From an uncultured Rhodospirillaceae bacterium (lineage in GTDB: Bacteria > Pseudomonadota > Alphaproteobacteria > Rhodospirillales > Rhodospirillaceae): a stretch of DNA of 64,000 nt. Below, one piece after another: positions 1-9,515 of this stretch. Position 1 is the stretch's first letter. The number at the start of each line of letters is the position of its first letter. Made by a program: the position numbers and the translations under genes. The DNA is taken from assembly GCA_943787205.1 (NCBI GenBank), contig CALSLN010000016.1:124001-188000 (forward strand), read 5' to 3'. Under the pieces are notes generated by a model. The model saw only the letters and a program-made list of their open reading frames with translations. It was not told the origin of the DNA and searched no databases.

Positions 1-966
1 TTCCGCCGTATTGGTCAAGCAGCCCTGGTCATGGTTTTGGTCAGTGCGGCTGCATTCCTGCTGTTCAACTACGTCGGCGACCCGGTTAACAACCTTGTCG
101 GGCAGGAAGCATCTTTTGAAGACAGGCAAGCGCTGCGTGACCGCCTTGGGTTAAACGATCCCGCACCGGTTCAGTTTGTCCGCTTTATGGGAAATGCTCT
201 ATCTGCTGATTTCGGCATCTCGTATCGCATGCAAAGGCCGGTTTCTGAGCTCATTGCTGAGCGCTTACCTGCGACTGTTGAATTGGTCATTGCCTCGGCT
301 TTGTTCTCGTTGCTTCTTGGTATTCCCATGGGTGTGTATACGGCGATTCATCGCGAGGGTTTTATAAGCCGTGTCGTGTTGTCGGTCTCATTGATCGGAG
401 TGTCATTGCCAACCTTTGTCATTGGCATAGGTCTTATTTACTTATTCTCTGTGACCCTCGGTTGGCTCCCGTCTTTCGGTCGGGGTGAAACAGTTTCTCT
501 AGGATTTTGGTCGACTGGCTTTTTAACGACGGCGGGTCTAAAGGCAATCATTCTTCCTGCCGTCACGCTCGGCCTTTTTCAAATGACGTTCATTCAACGC
601 CTTGTGCGCGCTGAAATGATCGAAGTGCTTGGCACAGATTATATTCGTACGGCGCGCGCCATGGGCGTTCCTCAAGGTCGCATTCACTATGTTTATGCGT
701 TGAAGAATACGCTCCTACCCGTGATCACCGTGATCGGCCTCAAGCTTGGCGAATTGGTCGCGTTCTCCATTGTGACGGAAACGGTATTTCAATGGCCCGG
801 CCTTGGATTGTTGTTTATCCAAGCCGTCGCGTTTGCTGATATTCCCATTATGGCCGCCTACTTGGTTATGGTGGCGCTAGTTTTCGTCGTTATCAATCTT
901 GCAGTTGATGTGTTGTACGTTTTCATTGATCCGCGCTTACGAACTAAAGCTGAAGATGCGAAATGA
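1..966 (+). CDS. ABC transporter permease, DppB/OppB type (5' end outside window)
   Basis: Integral membrane subunit of a peptide- or nickel-type ABC importer. The reading frame is open from base 1, where FRRIGQAALV precedes the first ATG at base 31. This matches the usual N-terminal amphipathic stretch of DppB-type permeases, so the gene starts upstream of the window. About six membrane segments follow. The EAA cytoplasmic loop is visible near residues 190-235 of the part read from base 31 (VRAEMIEVLGTDYIRTARAMG). The stop overlaps the ATG of the next permease by 4 bases (ATGA), so the two are probably translationally coupled. No binding protein or ATPase gene is visible; they may lie upstream. 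Substrate cannot be told from sequence. Confidence 0.93.
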   Translation, partial: FRRIGQAALVMVLVSAAAFLLFNYVGDPVNNLVGQEASFEDRQALRDRLGLNDPAPVQFVRFMGNALSADFGISYRMQRPVSELIAERLPATVELVIASALFSLLLGIPMGVYTAIHREGFISRVVLSVSLIGVSLPTFVIGIGLIYLFSVTLGWLPSFGRGETVSLGFWSTGFLTTAGLKAIILPAVTLGLFQMTFIQRLVRAEMIEVLGTDYIRTARAMGVPQGRIHYVYALKNTLLPVITVIGLKLGELVAFSIVTETVFQWPGLGLLFIQAVAFADIPIMAAYLVMVALVFVVINLAVDVLYVFIDPRLRTKAEDAK

Positions 967-1877
967 CTAACGTATTATCAGCTTCGCCTCGTGCCGCGTT
1001 ATGGATCAGTTTTCGCCAGAGCCCGTTAGCCATAGTCGCGACAGGTCTTGTTCTGACTTTTCTGCTATGCGCGTTTCTTGCGCCGTGGCTGGCGACGCAG
1101 AATCCGTTTGACCCGATAAACCTTGAACTTATGAATTCCTTTTTGCCGCCAGCTTGGACGACCGAAGGGAGCTCTACGTTTATACTCGGGACGGATGATC
1201 AAGGACGCGATATGTGGTCCGCGATTCTCTATGGCAGCCGGATATCGCTGACCGTTGGCTTGTCCGCCGTTGCCTTCTCGGCAACGCTCGGCATTACGGT
1301 TGGGCTCATTGCTGGTTATGCTGGCGGTTGGGCGGAAACGCTACTGATGAGGCTGGCAGACGTTCAGTTAACGATTCCAGCCCTACTCATCGCGCTTATG
1401 GTTGATGGCCTTTCTAGGGCCGTTCTGTCGCCGGAGGCTCATGACGGCATTGCCCTTTATATGTTGATCTTCGCTATTGGAATTGCCGATTGGCCGCAGT
1501 ATGCGCGTGTGGTGCGTTCAGCGACACTCGTTCAAAAACAATCGGGCTATGTGGCACAAGCGAAACTAAGCGGGGCGTCTTCTGTTGCAATCGTCTTCGG
1601 CCATATTCTGCCAAACGTCATGACGTCTGTTCTTGTGCTTGCGACATTGGGTCTGGCGCTGGCCATTATTGCGGAAGCGACGTTGAGCTTTCTGGGGGTT
1701 GGCATGCCGCCGACAACACCGTCTCTTGGTACATTGATCCGCATTGGCAATGATTACCTGTTTTCTGGCGAATGGTGGATTACACTGTTTCCTTCGTTGG
1801 CCCTTGTTATGCTTGCTCTGTCTGTGAACTTGCTTGGAGATTGGCTGCGTGACGCTCTCAATCCACGCCTAAGGTAA
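963..1877 (+). CDS. ABC transporter permease, DppC/OppC type
   Basis: Second membrane subunit of the same importer, 304 residues, the usual length for DppC/OppC proteins. The N-terminus (about residues 15-45) is the OppC-type region before the first membrane span, followed by FILGTDDQGRDMWSAILYG, a stretch characteristic of this subfamily. The permease core has about five further spans, with the EAA loop near residues 178-205 (YARVVRSATL...AKLSGASS). It starts in an ATGA overlap with the upstream permease. The dioxygenase gene starts 3 bases after its stop, suggesting one transcript. The family imports di- and oligopeptides, nickel or related compounds; the specific substrate is not inferable here. 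Confidence 0.93.
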   Translation: MTNVLSASPRAALWISFRQSPLAIVATGLVLTFLLCAFLAPWLATQNPFDPINLELMNSFLPPAWTTEGSSTFILGTDDQGRDMWSAILYGSRISLTVGLSAVAFSATLGITVGLIAGYAGGWAETLLMRLADVQLTIPALLIALMVDGLSRAVLSPEAHDGIALYMLIFAIGIADWPQYARVVRSATLVQKQSGYVAQAKLSGASSVAIVFGHILPNVMTSVLVLATLGLALAIIAEATLSFLGVGMPPTTPSLGTLIRIGNDYLFSGEWWITLFPSLALVMLALSVNLLGDWLRDALNPRLR

Positions 1878-1880
1878 GCT

Positions 1881-2726
1881 ATGCAAATTAACTCTCTCTC
1901 AGATGTCTGTGGCGCTGAAGTTGTTGGCCTAGACTGCGGCGGCGGCATGGACCCGGAACAGTTCCAAGCGGTGCGCTCTGCTTTCAATGCTCACTCGGTT
2001 TTGATCTTTCGTGACCAACACCTAACGCCAGATCAACACACAGCATTCTCCAAACGCTGGGGAGATATCAACGGTCACATTCTCACTCAATACCTTTTGC
2101 CTGGTTACCCTGAACTTTTGGTCGTCTCAAATAAGAAGGACGAAAATGGTGAGCCCGTGGGGATTGAAGATGCTGGCCGGTATTGGCACACGGACGTCAG
2201 CTACGAGGCGGTCCCACCCATGGGGTCATTGCTCTACGGTTTGGAGGTTCCTCCTGATGGAGGTGACACGTTGTTTGCAAGTCAGTACCGGGCTTATGAC
2301 AATTTACCGCAAGATCTCAAAGATCGCGTTGCCGGTCTAAAAGCGCATCATCGCTTCAATTACACACAGATTCAGACAGAAGATGGCAGCGCCCGAAAAC
2401 CGTTGACCGAAGAACAAAAGAAACAGTTGGTTGGTGCTGTCCATCCTATTGTGCGGACGCATCCCGATACGGGTCGAAAGGCGCTTTATGTAAACCCAGG
2501 TTTCACAGACCGGATCGTTGATATGGACGAGGGCGAAAGCCAGAAATTGCTTGATGCCCTGTTTGGGTACGCAACTGATGATGCCGTTGTTTATAGGCAT
2601 AAGTGGCATGTCCGTGATCTCGTGTTTTGGGATAACCGCTGCTTGATGCACCACGCTACACCCTATCCCGCCGATAGCATTCGCCATATGAATCGGACGA
2701 CGGTAGCCGGGTCGATCCCGGTATAA
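1881..2726 (+). CDS. TauD/TfdA-family Fe(II)/2-oxoglutarate dioxygenase
   Basis: Probable Fe(II)- and 2-oxoglutarate-dependent oxygenase of 281 residues. The metal-binding triad is visible: H103 and D105 in YWHTDVSYE and a distal His in DNRCLMHHATPY (H257 or H258). R272 near the C-terminus is placed to bind 2-oxoglutarate. TauD/TfdA enzymes hydroxylate taurine, alkyl sulfonates, aryloxyacetates or similar small acids; the substrate here is unknown. It lies 3 bases after the permease gene, so the imported compound may be its substrate (inference). It converges with the MFS gene with only a 3-base gap and no visible terminator. Confidence 0.9.
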   Translation: MQINSLSDVCGAEVVGLDCGGGMDPEQFQAVRSAFNAHSVLIFRDQHLTPDQHTAFSKRWGDINGHILTQYLLPGYPELLVVSNKKDENGEPVGIEDAGRYWHTDVSYEAVPPMGSLLYGLEVPPDGGDTLFASQYRAYDNLPQDLKDRVAGLKAHHRFNYTQIQTEDGSARKPLTEEQKKQLVGAVHPIVRTHPDTGRKALYVNPGFTDRIVDMDEGESQKLLDALFGYATDDAVVYRHKWHVRDLVFWDNRCLMHHATPYPADSIRHMNRTTVAGSIPV

Positions 2727-2729
2727 AGA

Positions 2730-3980
2730 TTAGTCTAAAGTCGTGCGTTCTAGCGCCTGCCCAATCTTAGACCGTCTAGGCAAAACATAAGCTGCCGCGA
2801 AGAACGTCACGAGCGCACCCGTTAGAAGGGGTGGTCCGAAGCCAAACAGCTCTGCTGTGGTTCCCATGATCATTGCACCTAATGCCGGTCCGCCGCGTCC
2901 AATCACCAGCCAGACGCTCATCACTCTGCCACGCAATCGATCAGTGACGGACGATTGAATCAGCGTTTGTGTGCCGGTGCCGGTGCAGGCTTGTGTGAAG
3001 CCGGACACAGCCAGGAGCAACGCACCTGTCCAAATATTGGTCGACATGGCAAAGACTGAAACAGCTGCGCCGTTAATCATAACGCCGATAAACACGATAT
3101 TCGTCAGCCCGGTTAATCGGCCCCGTTGGGCCAGCCAGATAGACGCACAAATGGCACCCACCCCCATGGCCGAGGTCAAGATCGCGAGGCCCTGTGGTCC
3201 GCTTTCGAAGACCTCACCGGCAAAGCCCGGAAGCAAGTCGATCAAGGGCCGAGCAAACAAAGAGTTCACAGCGGTTAACGCAATGATCGCGGCCACCCCC
3301 GTGTGAGTGAATGTAAACCGGGCTCCCTCCATCAAGTCTCGGAAGTAAGACGCGGTGGGCCGAACGCTATCCTCCACGCGAGGCATGCGGATCATCGCCA
3401 TGGCCACAATCAATGCTGCGTAAGACCCTGCATTGACGAAAAACGCCCAGGCAATGTCTGTGGTCGCAATGAGAATTCCCGCAATAGCCGGTCCGATAAT
3501 GCGCGCAACGTTGAAAATGATGGAGCTGATCGCAATCGCCGTCGACATCACTTCACGGGGGACCATGTTGACCACAAGCGTCACGCGGGCGGCTTGGTTC
3601 ATCGCGTTTGTGATGCCGCCGATTGACATCAAGACGACGAGACTCTCTGGCGAAATATGCCCGGTCAGGGTTAGGAGCCAAAGTGCGATCGCCTGAAGGC
3701 AGGCAAACCCTTGTGCAATCATGGAGACGCGTAATCGATTGAACCGATCAGCAACGACTCCGCCAAGCGGTGTCAAAATCATAATCGGTAAAAATTCAGC
3801 GATCGCTATGGCGCCAAGCCATGCGCCGGATTCGGTCAGCTCCCACATCAGCCAACCGACGGCCAGCCGTTGCACCCACATGCCCGTCAACGACAAGGTG
3901 TTGCCGGCGGTGTACAGGGCAAAATTTCGGATGGCGAAGGCCTGACGTAGGCCGGAAAAATCAAACAAGGATCGTTTCAT
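2730..3980 (-). CDS. MFS transporter, EntS-like exporter
   Basis: Major facilitator superfamily protein of 416 residues with about 12 membrane helices. The N-terminal part (ALYTAGNTLSLTGMWVQRLAVGWLMWELT) and the loop GGVVADRFNRLRV after helix 2 resemble the EntS / MFS_3 group, which includes siderophore and drug exporters. A second loop after helix 8 (IWLAQRGRLTGL) fits the pseudo-repeat of the fold. It is transcribed alone, converging on the dioxygenase gene. The start ATG at 3980 leaves an 85-base gap to the receiver gene at 4066-4440, which lies on the far side on the same strand. Substrate is not predictable. Confidence 0.88.
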   Translation of the reverse strand: MKRSLFDFSGLRQAFAIRNFALYTAGNTLSLTGMWVQRLAVGWLMWELTESGAWLGAIAIAEFLPIMILTPLGGVVADRFNRLRVSMIAQGFACLQAIALWLLTLTGHISPESLVVLMSIGGITNAMNQAARVTLVVNMVPREVMSTAIAISSIIFNVARIIGPAIAGILIATTDIAWAFFVNAGSYAALIVAMAMIRMPRVEDSVRPTASYFRDLMEGARFTFTHTGVAAIIALTAVNSLFARPLIDLLPGFAGEVFESGPQGLAILTSAMGVGAICASIWLAQRGRLTGLTNIVFIGVMINGAAVSVFAMSTNIWTGALLLAVSGFTQACTGTGTQTLIQSSVTDRLRGRVMSVWLVIGRGGPALGAMIMGTTAELFGFGPPLLTGALVTFFAAAYVLPRRSKIGQALERTTLD

Positions 3981-4065
3981 GCTGCGCAGAGTTGTATCGG
4001 CTCTGTCAGGATGCGTCCATCCGCAGACTTCGGCGTGGTTGTCCGACGGTCAGTGACAGGGTGGT

Positions 4066-4440
4066 CTAGAGTTTAGACGCGACCTTTTGACAGGCGGTTA
4101 CAACGTCTGCCGGGTTGAATGGTTTCGCGATGACGTCATCCACACCCATTTTAGTGACCTTAGACATTTCTGCTGTCGGGTCGCTTCCCAGGCTACCACC
4201 CGACATAACGATAACCTTGCAGCTCACACCCTTCTCCGCGAGCGCTGTCAAAAGGTCAGCGCCACTCATTCTTGGCATCAGGAGGTCGGTCAATAGAATG
4301 TCCGGCGCCTTCTCTTTGCAAAGTTCGAGCGCCTCTGCCCCGTTACCCACATCGAGCACAGTAAAATCGGCGCGCTCCAGAACGATCCGGAGCAGGTCTC
4401 TGATGTCCGGCTCGTCATCAACAATCAAAACAGTCGTCAT
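4066..4440 (-). CDS. Stand-alone CheY-like response regulator
   Basis: Single receiver domain of 124 residues with no output domain. The acidic pocket D8/D9, phosphoacceptor D52 (in LLTDLLMP), switch residue S80 (VMSGG) and K106 (AKPF) are all present, so it should be phosphorylatable. It lies 25 bases downstream of the large PAS histidine kinase on the same strand and is probably co-transcribed. It is the natural partner of that kinase, either as final target or as intermediate in a phosphorelay (inference). The unusually long segment between S80 and K106 (GGSLGSDPTAEMSKVTKMG) also occurs in other stand-alone receivers. Confidence 0.93.
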   Translation of the reverse strand: MTTVLIVDDEPDIRDLLRIVLERADFTVLDVGNGAEALELCKEKAPDILLTDLLMPRMSGADLLTALAEKGVSCKVIVMSGGSLGSDPTAEMSKVTKMGVDDVIAKPFNPADVVTACQKVASKL

Positions 4441-4465
4441 GGGTAACCTTTCTAGTCACGCCAGC

Positions 4466-7400
4466 TTACGCTGCCGCACCCCCTTCTTTCGTATGGGCTG
4501 GGAGGTAAATTTGGAATTTGGCACCGAGTTCTACATTAGGATCTAGAGTAATCACTCCGTCATGGGCCTCCGCGATGCCGTGCACAACTGAAAGCCCCAA
4601 CCCGGTGCCTTCGTCTACAGCGCGGGTGGTAAAAAACGGTTCGAAAATGCGATTGGCAATCTCAGGGGCTATACCGCCGCCCGAATCTTGCACACCTATC
4701 GTGATGTAGCGGCCCGGCGTAATGGGTAGGCCGTCCATTTCACATTGGTCTTGCGTCAAGTCTAGCGCGTTCACATAAACGGACAAGATGCCGGGGTTGT
4801 CGCCCATGGCTTGCAGCGCATTGGTGCATAAGTTCATCAAGGCTTGGTGGATTTGTATGGCATCTGCCATCGCCGTTGTGTCTGGAGAGTCGCAAGACAC
4901 CTCGACGTATACTTGCGGCGGTGCGGATGCTTCAATCAATGAGACGACTTCGTTGGCAATATCTTCAATGCTCACCTGTGCTCGTTTTGGCTCGATGTGT
5001 CGGCTGAAGGTGAGGATGCGGCGGATCAAGTCTTTCGCCCGCTCTGCTCCACCAACAATACGTCCGAGGTATTTTTGCAAGGTCTCATCACCTTGGCAGT
5101 CACTCTGAGCGAGGTGGGGATAACCAAGAATAGGCGTCAGGATATTATTGAAGTCGTGGGCGATCCCCCCTGTCAGGGTTCCGAGCGCCTCCATTTTTTG
5201 TGACTGCAATAGTTGCTTTTCAAGATCCTCTTGTCGTTGCTCCCTCAGTTTTTCTGCGGTGACGTCCCAGCCCAGCCCAATTCCCTCTATCATTTCTTGA
5301 TTTTTATTTCCAAGAATCTCACCGCGCGTCCGCACCCACTTTGTTTCTCCATTTTTATTGGTGATACGGTATTCCGCTTCGACCTTGCGCTTGCGTCCAT
5401 CCCATTCCTTATATCGCGCGTCGTAAATGGGTAAGTCTTCAGGTGAGACCAAATTGCGCCACTGTTTGATGTCATTCGTAAACGCGTCACCATAACCGGA
5501 AAGCTCTTTGAGCACGGGGCCGATAAACGTGTTACCCGTCGCTGAATCTTGTTCCCAAATGCCAGCGCCGCTGGCTTCGATCACAGCTTCTAGACGCCGT
5601 CGGCCAATTTCCAAGTCACGCTGTGCCTGTTTTGTCGCCGTTACGTCTTTTGTGACAAGAATTCTCGCGAATTCGGTACCATCTTCATCGCGCAGGACGC
5701 TGTACGTCACTTCCACGTCGATGGCAGTGCCGTCTTTGCGAAGGACGCTGGTTGAAAACTCGACGGTGCCGGCGCTTTGTGCCGCTTCAATCGCTTGTTC
5801 GCGGAAGGATTTTTTCTCATCTTCGGTTGCGAGCGAGAGCATGGATATGGCTTGTGTCCCCAATAACTCTTCTCTGGTGTACCGGTAAATTTCCAGAGAT
5901 TTTGCATTGCACTCGATAATGTCGCCATTGAGATCGAGCACCACAACGGACTCATCCAGTTGTTCCATCACCAACGCTTGAAGTCGTCGCGTCTTCTCAA
6001 CTTGTTTACGGTCGGTGATGTCCCGGGTCAGCTCAACCCACCCTGTCACAGCACCCGATCGGTTTTTAAGCACGGTCGATGACGATTCAATGGTTCTGCG
6101 CACCCCGTCCTTCCGCTGTATTTCAAGTTCTCCAGACCAGTGGCCTTTAGCCATAATCTCGGGAATAGCAGTCTGGAAAATTGTGTCGACATCAAAATCA
6201 GGGTGCGCCAAGTCGCGGCTGCTCATGCCAAGCATTTCAGCTCTGGTGTACCCGTAAACATCTTCGACAGCGTCGTTTCAGTCGACAACAATACCCTCAG
6301 AATTCTGAACGAGCATCGCTTCCTTGATGTTTTTCAGTGTGGCGGCTTGGCGCTCTAGATGGTCTTCCATCTTGCGTTGGGTGGTTACGTCACGGGCGAC
6401 CGTGACCACAACTTTTTCATCTTCATTTCCGCCGGGCACGACGGTTAGTCGCGCATCAACGGTGAGTGTCTCGCCGTCACTGCGGCGTAACCGTCCCTCA
6501 CCAATCCAATGCCCATTGTTTTCTATAGCCCTGAGGATATTGGCTGATGTTTCGAAATCCTCTGCTGCCGTGAAATCCTGCGCATTCATTCCAATGATGT
6601 CTTGTTTGTTCCGCCCTATAAGAGCTGCGTAAGCTTGGTTGCATTCGAGAATAACGCCCTCTTGATCAGACACGATCACCGCGTCGGCCATGGCCTGCAT
6701 CACTGCGGCCTGTCGTTTGAGAAGGGCCTCTCGTTCTTTTTCTTGGGTGACGTCGGTGCTGAGACTTAGCCAGTTAACCAATACGCCATTGTCATCATAG
6801 ATCGGCCCGACGCGCACATTGCGCATGATCTTACGGCCATCTTTTCGTGTGCTGGGGGTGGTGACCTTGATCGGTTTTAGTGTTGCCTGTGTTTTGGAAG
6901 CATCGAAGTCATTACGCTGTGTGTGTTCAACGTTCACTAGGTTGCCAACGGAATTACCGAGTGCTTCTTCACGTGAATAGCCGGTCATTTTCTCAAAGGC
7001 TGGATTAACGTATGTCACAGAATTGTTGGGGTCCAAGGCATCAGAAATAACGACTGCCACATCTGCGGCTTCCAAGGCTGCGCGGCTGAGCAACAGTTCT
7101 TTTTCAAGGGCTTTGCGTTCGGTGATGTCACGGTTGAGTTCAACCCAGCCTACTACGTTGCCCTGTCTGTCTCTGAGCAGGGTGGATGAAATTTCAACGT
7201 CGATTTTCACACCGTCTTTGCGCGTGATCTCAATCTCACCGGCCCAGTGCCCCGTTTCAGAAAGTCCTTTTATGGCTAATTCGAAAAACGGCTCCGCATC
7301 GAAATCGGGCGGCAGCAAGTCTCGGCTGTTCATCCCGACCAATTCGTCCCTCGAGTAGCCATACTGTTCTGTAGCCGCGTCATTGCACTCAAGAATGATC

Positions 7401-9181
7401 CCGGCTGTGCTTTGGATCAGCATCGCTTCCTTAATATTACTCAGGATCGCTTCCTGCTGAACGAGCGAGTCCTCCAGGGTCCGACGAGCCGTAATGTCAC
7501 GGCATACGGTCACCATTGCTTTGCGATTGCCGTGATCGTCGCGCATGCTTGAGACGCGGGATTCAATGGTAAGAATGCTGCCGTCAGCGCGGCACAGATG
7601 CTGTTCACCTGCCCACCTACCCTCTGCCTCTACCGCAGCAATAATACCCTCTGTTTTCGTCGTGTCATCGCCTGGCGAGATGTGTGTTGTGCGTGCGTTA
7701 GTTCCTATAAGGTCTGCCTTTGAGGCGCCCACCAAATCAGCGAAAGCGCTATTGCAGTCGAGAACGATACCGTCATCGGTGATGATGACGGCATCAGTCA
7801 TCGTTTCCATGACCGCCGCTTGCCGTTCGACTAAATCCTCTCTCTTCCTGATTTCTGTGACATCTCTACTCACGCTAACGAGATGAGTTGTTGCGCCGGA
7901 TTCGTCTTTTATGGGTGATACAATAACCTGACGCTCAAAGTGTGATCCGTCTTTGCGAACGCTACGGATAATAGCTTCGGCCGATTTGCCAGTCCGTATT
8001 GCGTTTAGAAACGTGTCTCTTTCATCGTTTTCTGTATCGGGCCAATAAAGGATATCTGCGGGGTCTTGGTCTACCAATTCATCTTTGCTGTAACCGAACA
8101 TGTGTTCGGCTGCGGGATTTGCAAAAACGATGGGGGTGAAGGGCGGATCCCACTTCACAATCAGGACGCCACCGTCAGTTGCATTGAGTGCCGTGCTACT
8201 CAGGCGCAAAGCATCGGTGGCCTGCAGGGTTTCTGTGATGTCCCGGCCGACCAGCATGCGGCCTTCAGTTTTTGTGGTGGGGTCCGCGTATAGAACGACG
8301 CTTAAGTCGAATGTTCGAACGCTTTTATCCGCGACTTCAAAGTCCAAATTTCCCCGCCAGGCGCCATGTGTGGCCAGGCCTTCTATAATGCTTGCTCTTG
8401 ACGTCGCTGGCTCATTCACCTGAGCTAGAAAATCTCGCGTGCGGCGCCCAATAATTTGTTCCTTGGGTAGACCGAACGTGCGTTGAAAACTTTCATTGCA
8501 GTCAAAAACCACACCTGTGGAATCGGCGACGGCGATAATTTCTTCAACCTGATCAACAATCTTTGCTTGCCGGGAAATGGTCGCATTGGATCTGTACTGT
8601 TCAACCATACGGCCGAGTTGGCCACCGATCACCGCGAGGCAATCCATCAAACCGTCATCAGGTTTGCGATGATCGGTCGAGAAAAATTCAACGACGCCTA
8701 ACACCGTTCCGTGCGCAGTAAGTGGAAACCCAAAACCAGAGACTAGTCCAATCTCATGGGCGGCGGCAGCACGTGGAAACTTAGGGCCAGGTTGTACGTT
8801 AGCGATCCACATTGGTTTCCCAGAGACCCACACCTTCCCGGGCATGCCTGCGGATCGCGCGAAGGTGGTTTGTGCGGTGATCTCCCTAAACGCTTTGAGC
8901 TTTATGGGGTCTTCAAGGTGCCAAAGATTACTGGGGGCTAAAACATCTGTGGTGGTGTCGACAAAATACACATGCCCAACGGGCCATCCGGTTTTTGTGG
9001 CAATCTGGTGGAGCACAGTCAGAAGGGTTTTGTCTTGTCCTTCGGTTTCGCCTAGCGTTTGGCTGACATCCTTAAATAGATCAAGAAGATCTGACGCCGA
9101 AATCGGCTCGCTGAGATCCTCTCGGTCCACTGGCATGGGGGCGTCAGCGGTATTCCCGCGATGCTTGGTGATAGAGGGCAT
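4466..9181 (-). pseudogene. GAF/multi-PAS sensor histidine kinase interrupted by an in-frame TGA
   Basis: One long frame, about 1571 codons, broken by a single TGA at 6278-6280. The upstream part (6281-9181, 967 residues) has a GAF domain (about 35-195) and six and a half PAS domains (starts near 205, 325, 450, 570, 695, 820, 943). The downstream part completes PAS7, adds PAS8 and PAS9, then has HisKA with the phospho-His in GGIAHDFNNIL (residue 360 counted from the ATG at 6235) and a HATPase domain with N box and DSGGGI and GTGLGL motifs. No membrane segment is seen, so it is a cytosolic sensor. The TGA replaces the Cys of the D/E-C-N motif present in sister PAS domains. The downstream frame has ATGs at 6235 and 6226 and might be translated separately. 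The receiver gene follows 25 bases on. Confidence 0.85.
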
Positions 9182-9381
9182 GGATCATCGAATTCCCGAC
9201 GGGTATGATCAGATGCAACGAAAGTCACCGGATTTTCCCGTTTCCCTATTATCGCTGGGGGAGACGACTTCCTCACCTATCCAAAAGTATTAGAGGGCCA
9301 GGGTATCCGTATAGGGCGTGCAGGCGAATTTTCGCGCCGGCCGGCGGTCAATATAGAGATGTGTGGCGAGACGGGTTTTGG

Positions 9382-9454
9382 TGGAGCCGAGCGGGATCGA
9401 ACCGCTGACCTCGACGTTGCGAACGTCGCGCTCTCCCAACTGAGCTACGGCCCC
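9382..9454 (-). tRNA. tRNA-Ala (anticodon CGC)
   Basis: Read on the minus strand this folds as a cloverleaf. The acceptor stem is GGGGCCG paired with CGGCTCC and includes the G3-U70 wobble that identifies alanine tRNAs. The D arm is GCTC/GAGC, the anticodon stem CGACG/CGTCG with loop TTCGCAA, and the T arm AGCGG-TTCGATC-CCGCT. The anticodon CGC reads GCG. The genome also encodes the 3' CCA (plus-strand 9379-9381). A promoter-like pair lies just upstream. It stands between the PAS kinase and the beta-propeller gene. Confidence 0.97.
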
Positions 9455-9470
9455 CAGGGGAACGGCGCGG

Positions 9471-9499
9471 ATACTGTGCGGACCTGTGCCCTAAGTCAA
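9471..9499 (-). promoter_or_regulatory. Candidate sigma-70 promoter of tRNA-Ala
   Basis: On the minus strand TTGACT (9494-9499) and CAGTAT (9471-9476) are separated by 17 bases. The -10 box ends 16 bases before the mature tRNA 5' end, giving a leader of about 10 bases. The -35 box is close to consensus and the -10 is weak. Judged by eye only. Confidence 0.45.
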
Positions 9500-9515
9500 G
9501 CGCGCGGGTTTACCT

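Noticed and set aside
6278-6280. TGA as a selenocysteine codon in the PAS kinase
   Set aside because: I could not fold a convincing SECIS-type hairpin just after the TGA, the Cys it replaces is not known to be catalytic, and no sel gene is visible. Mentioned only as a check.
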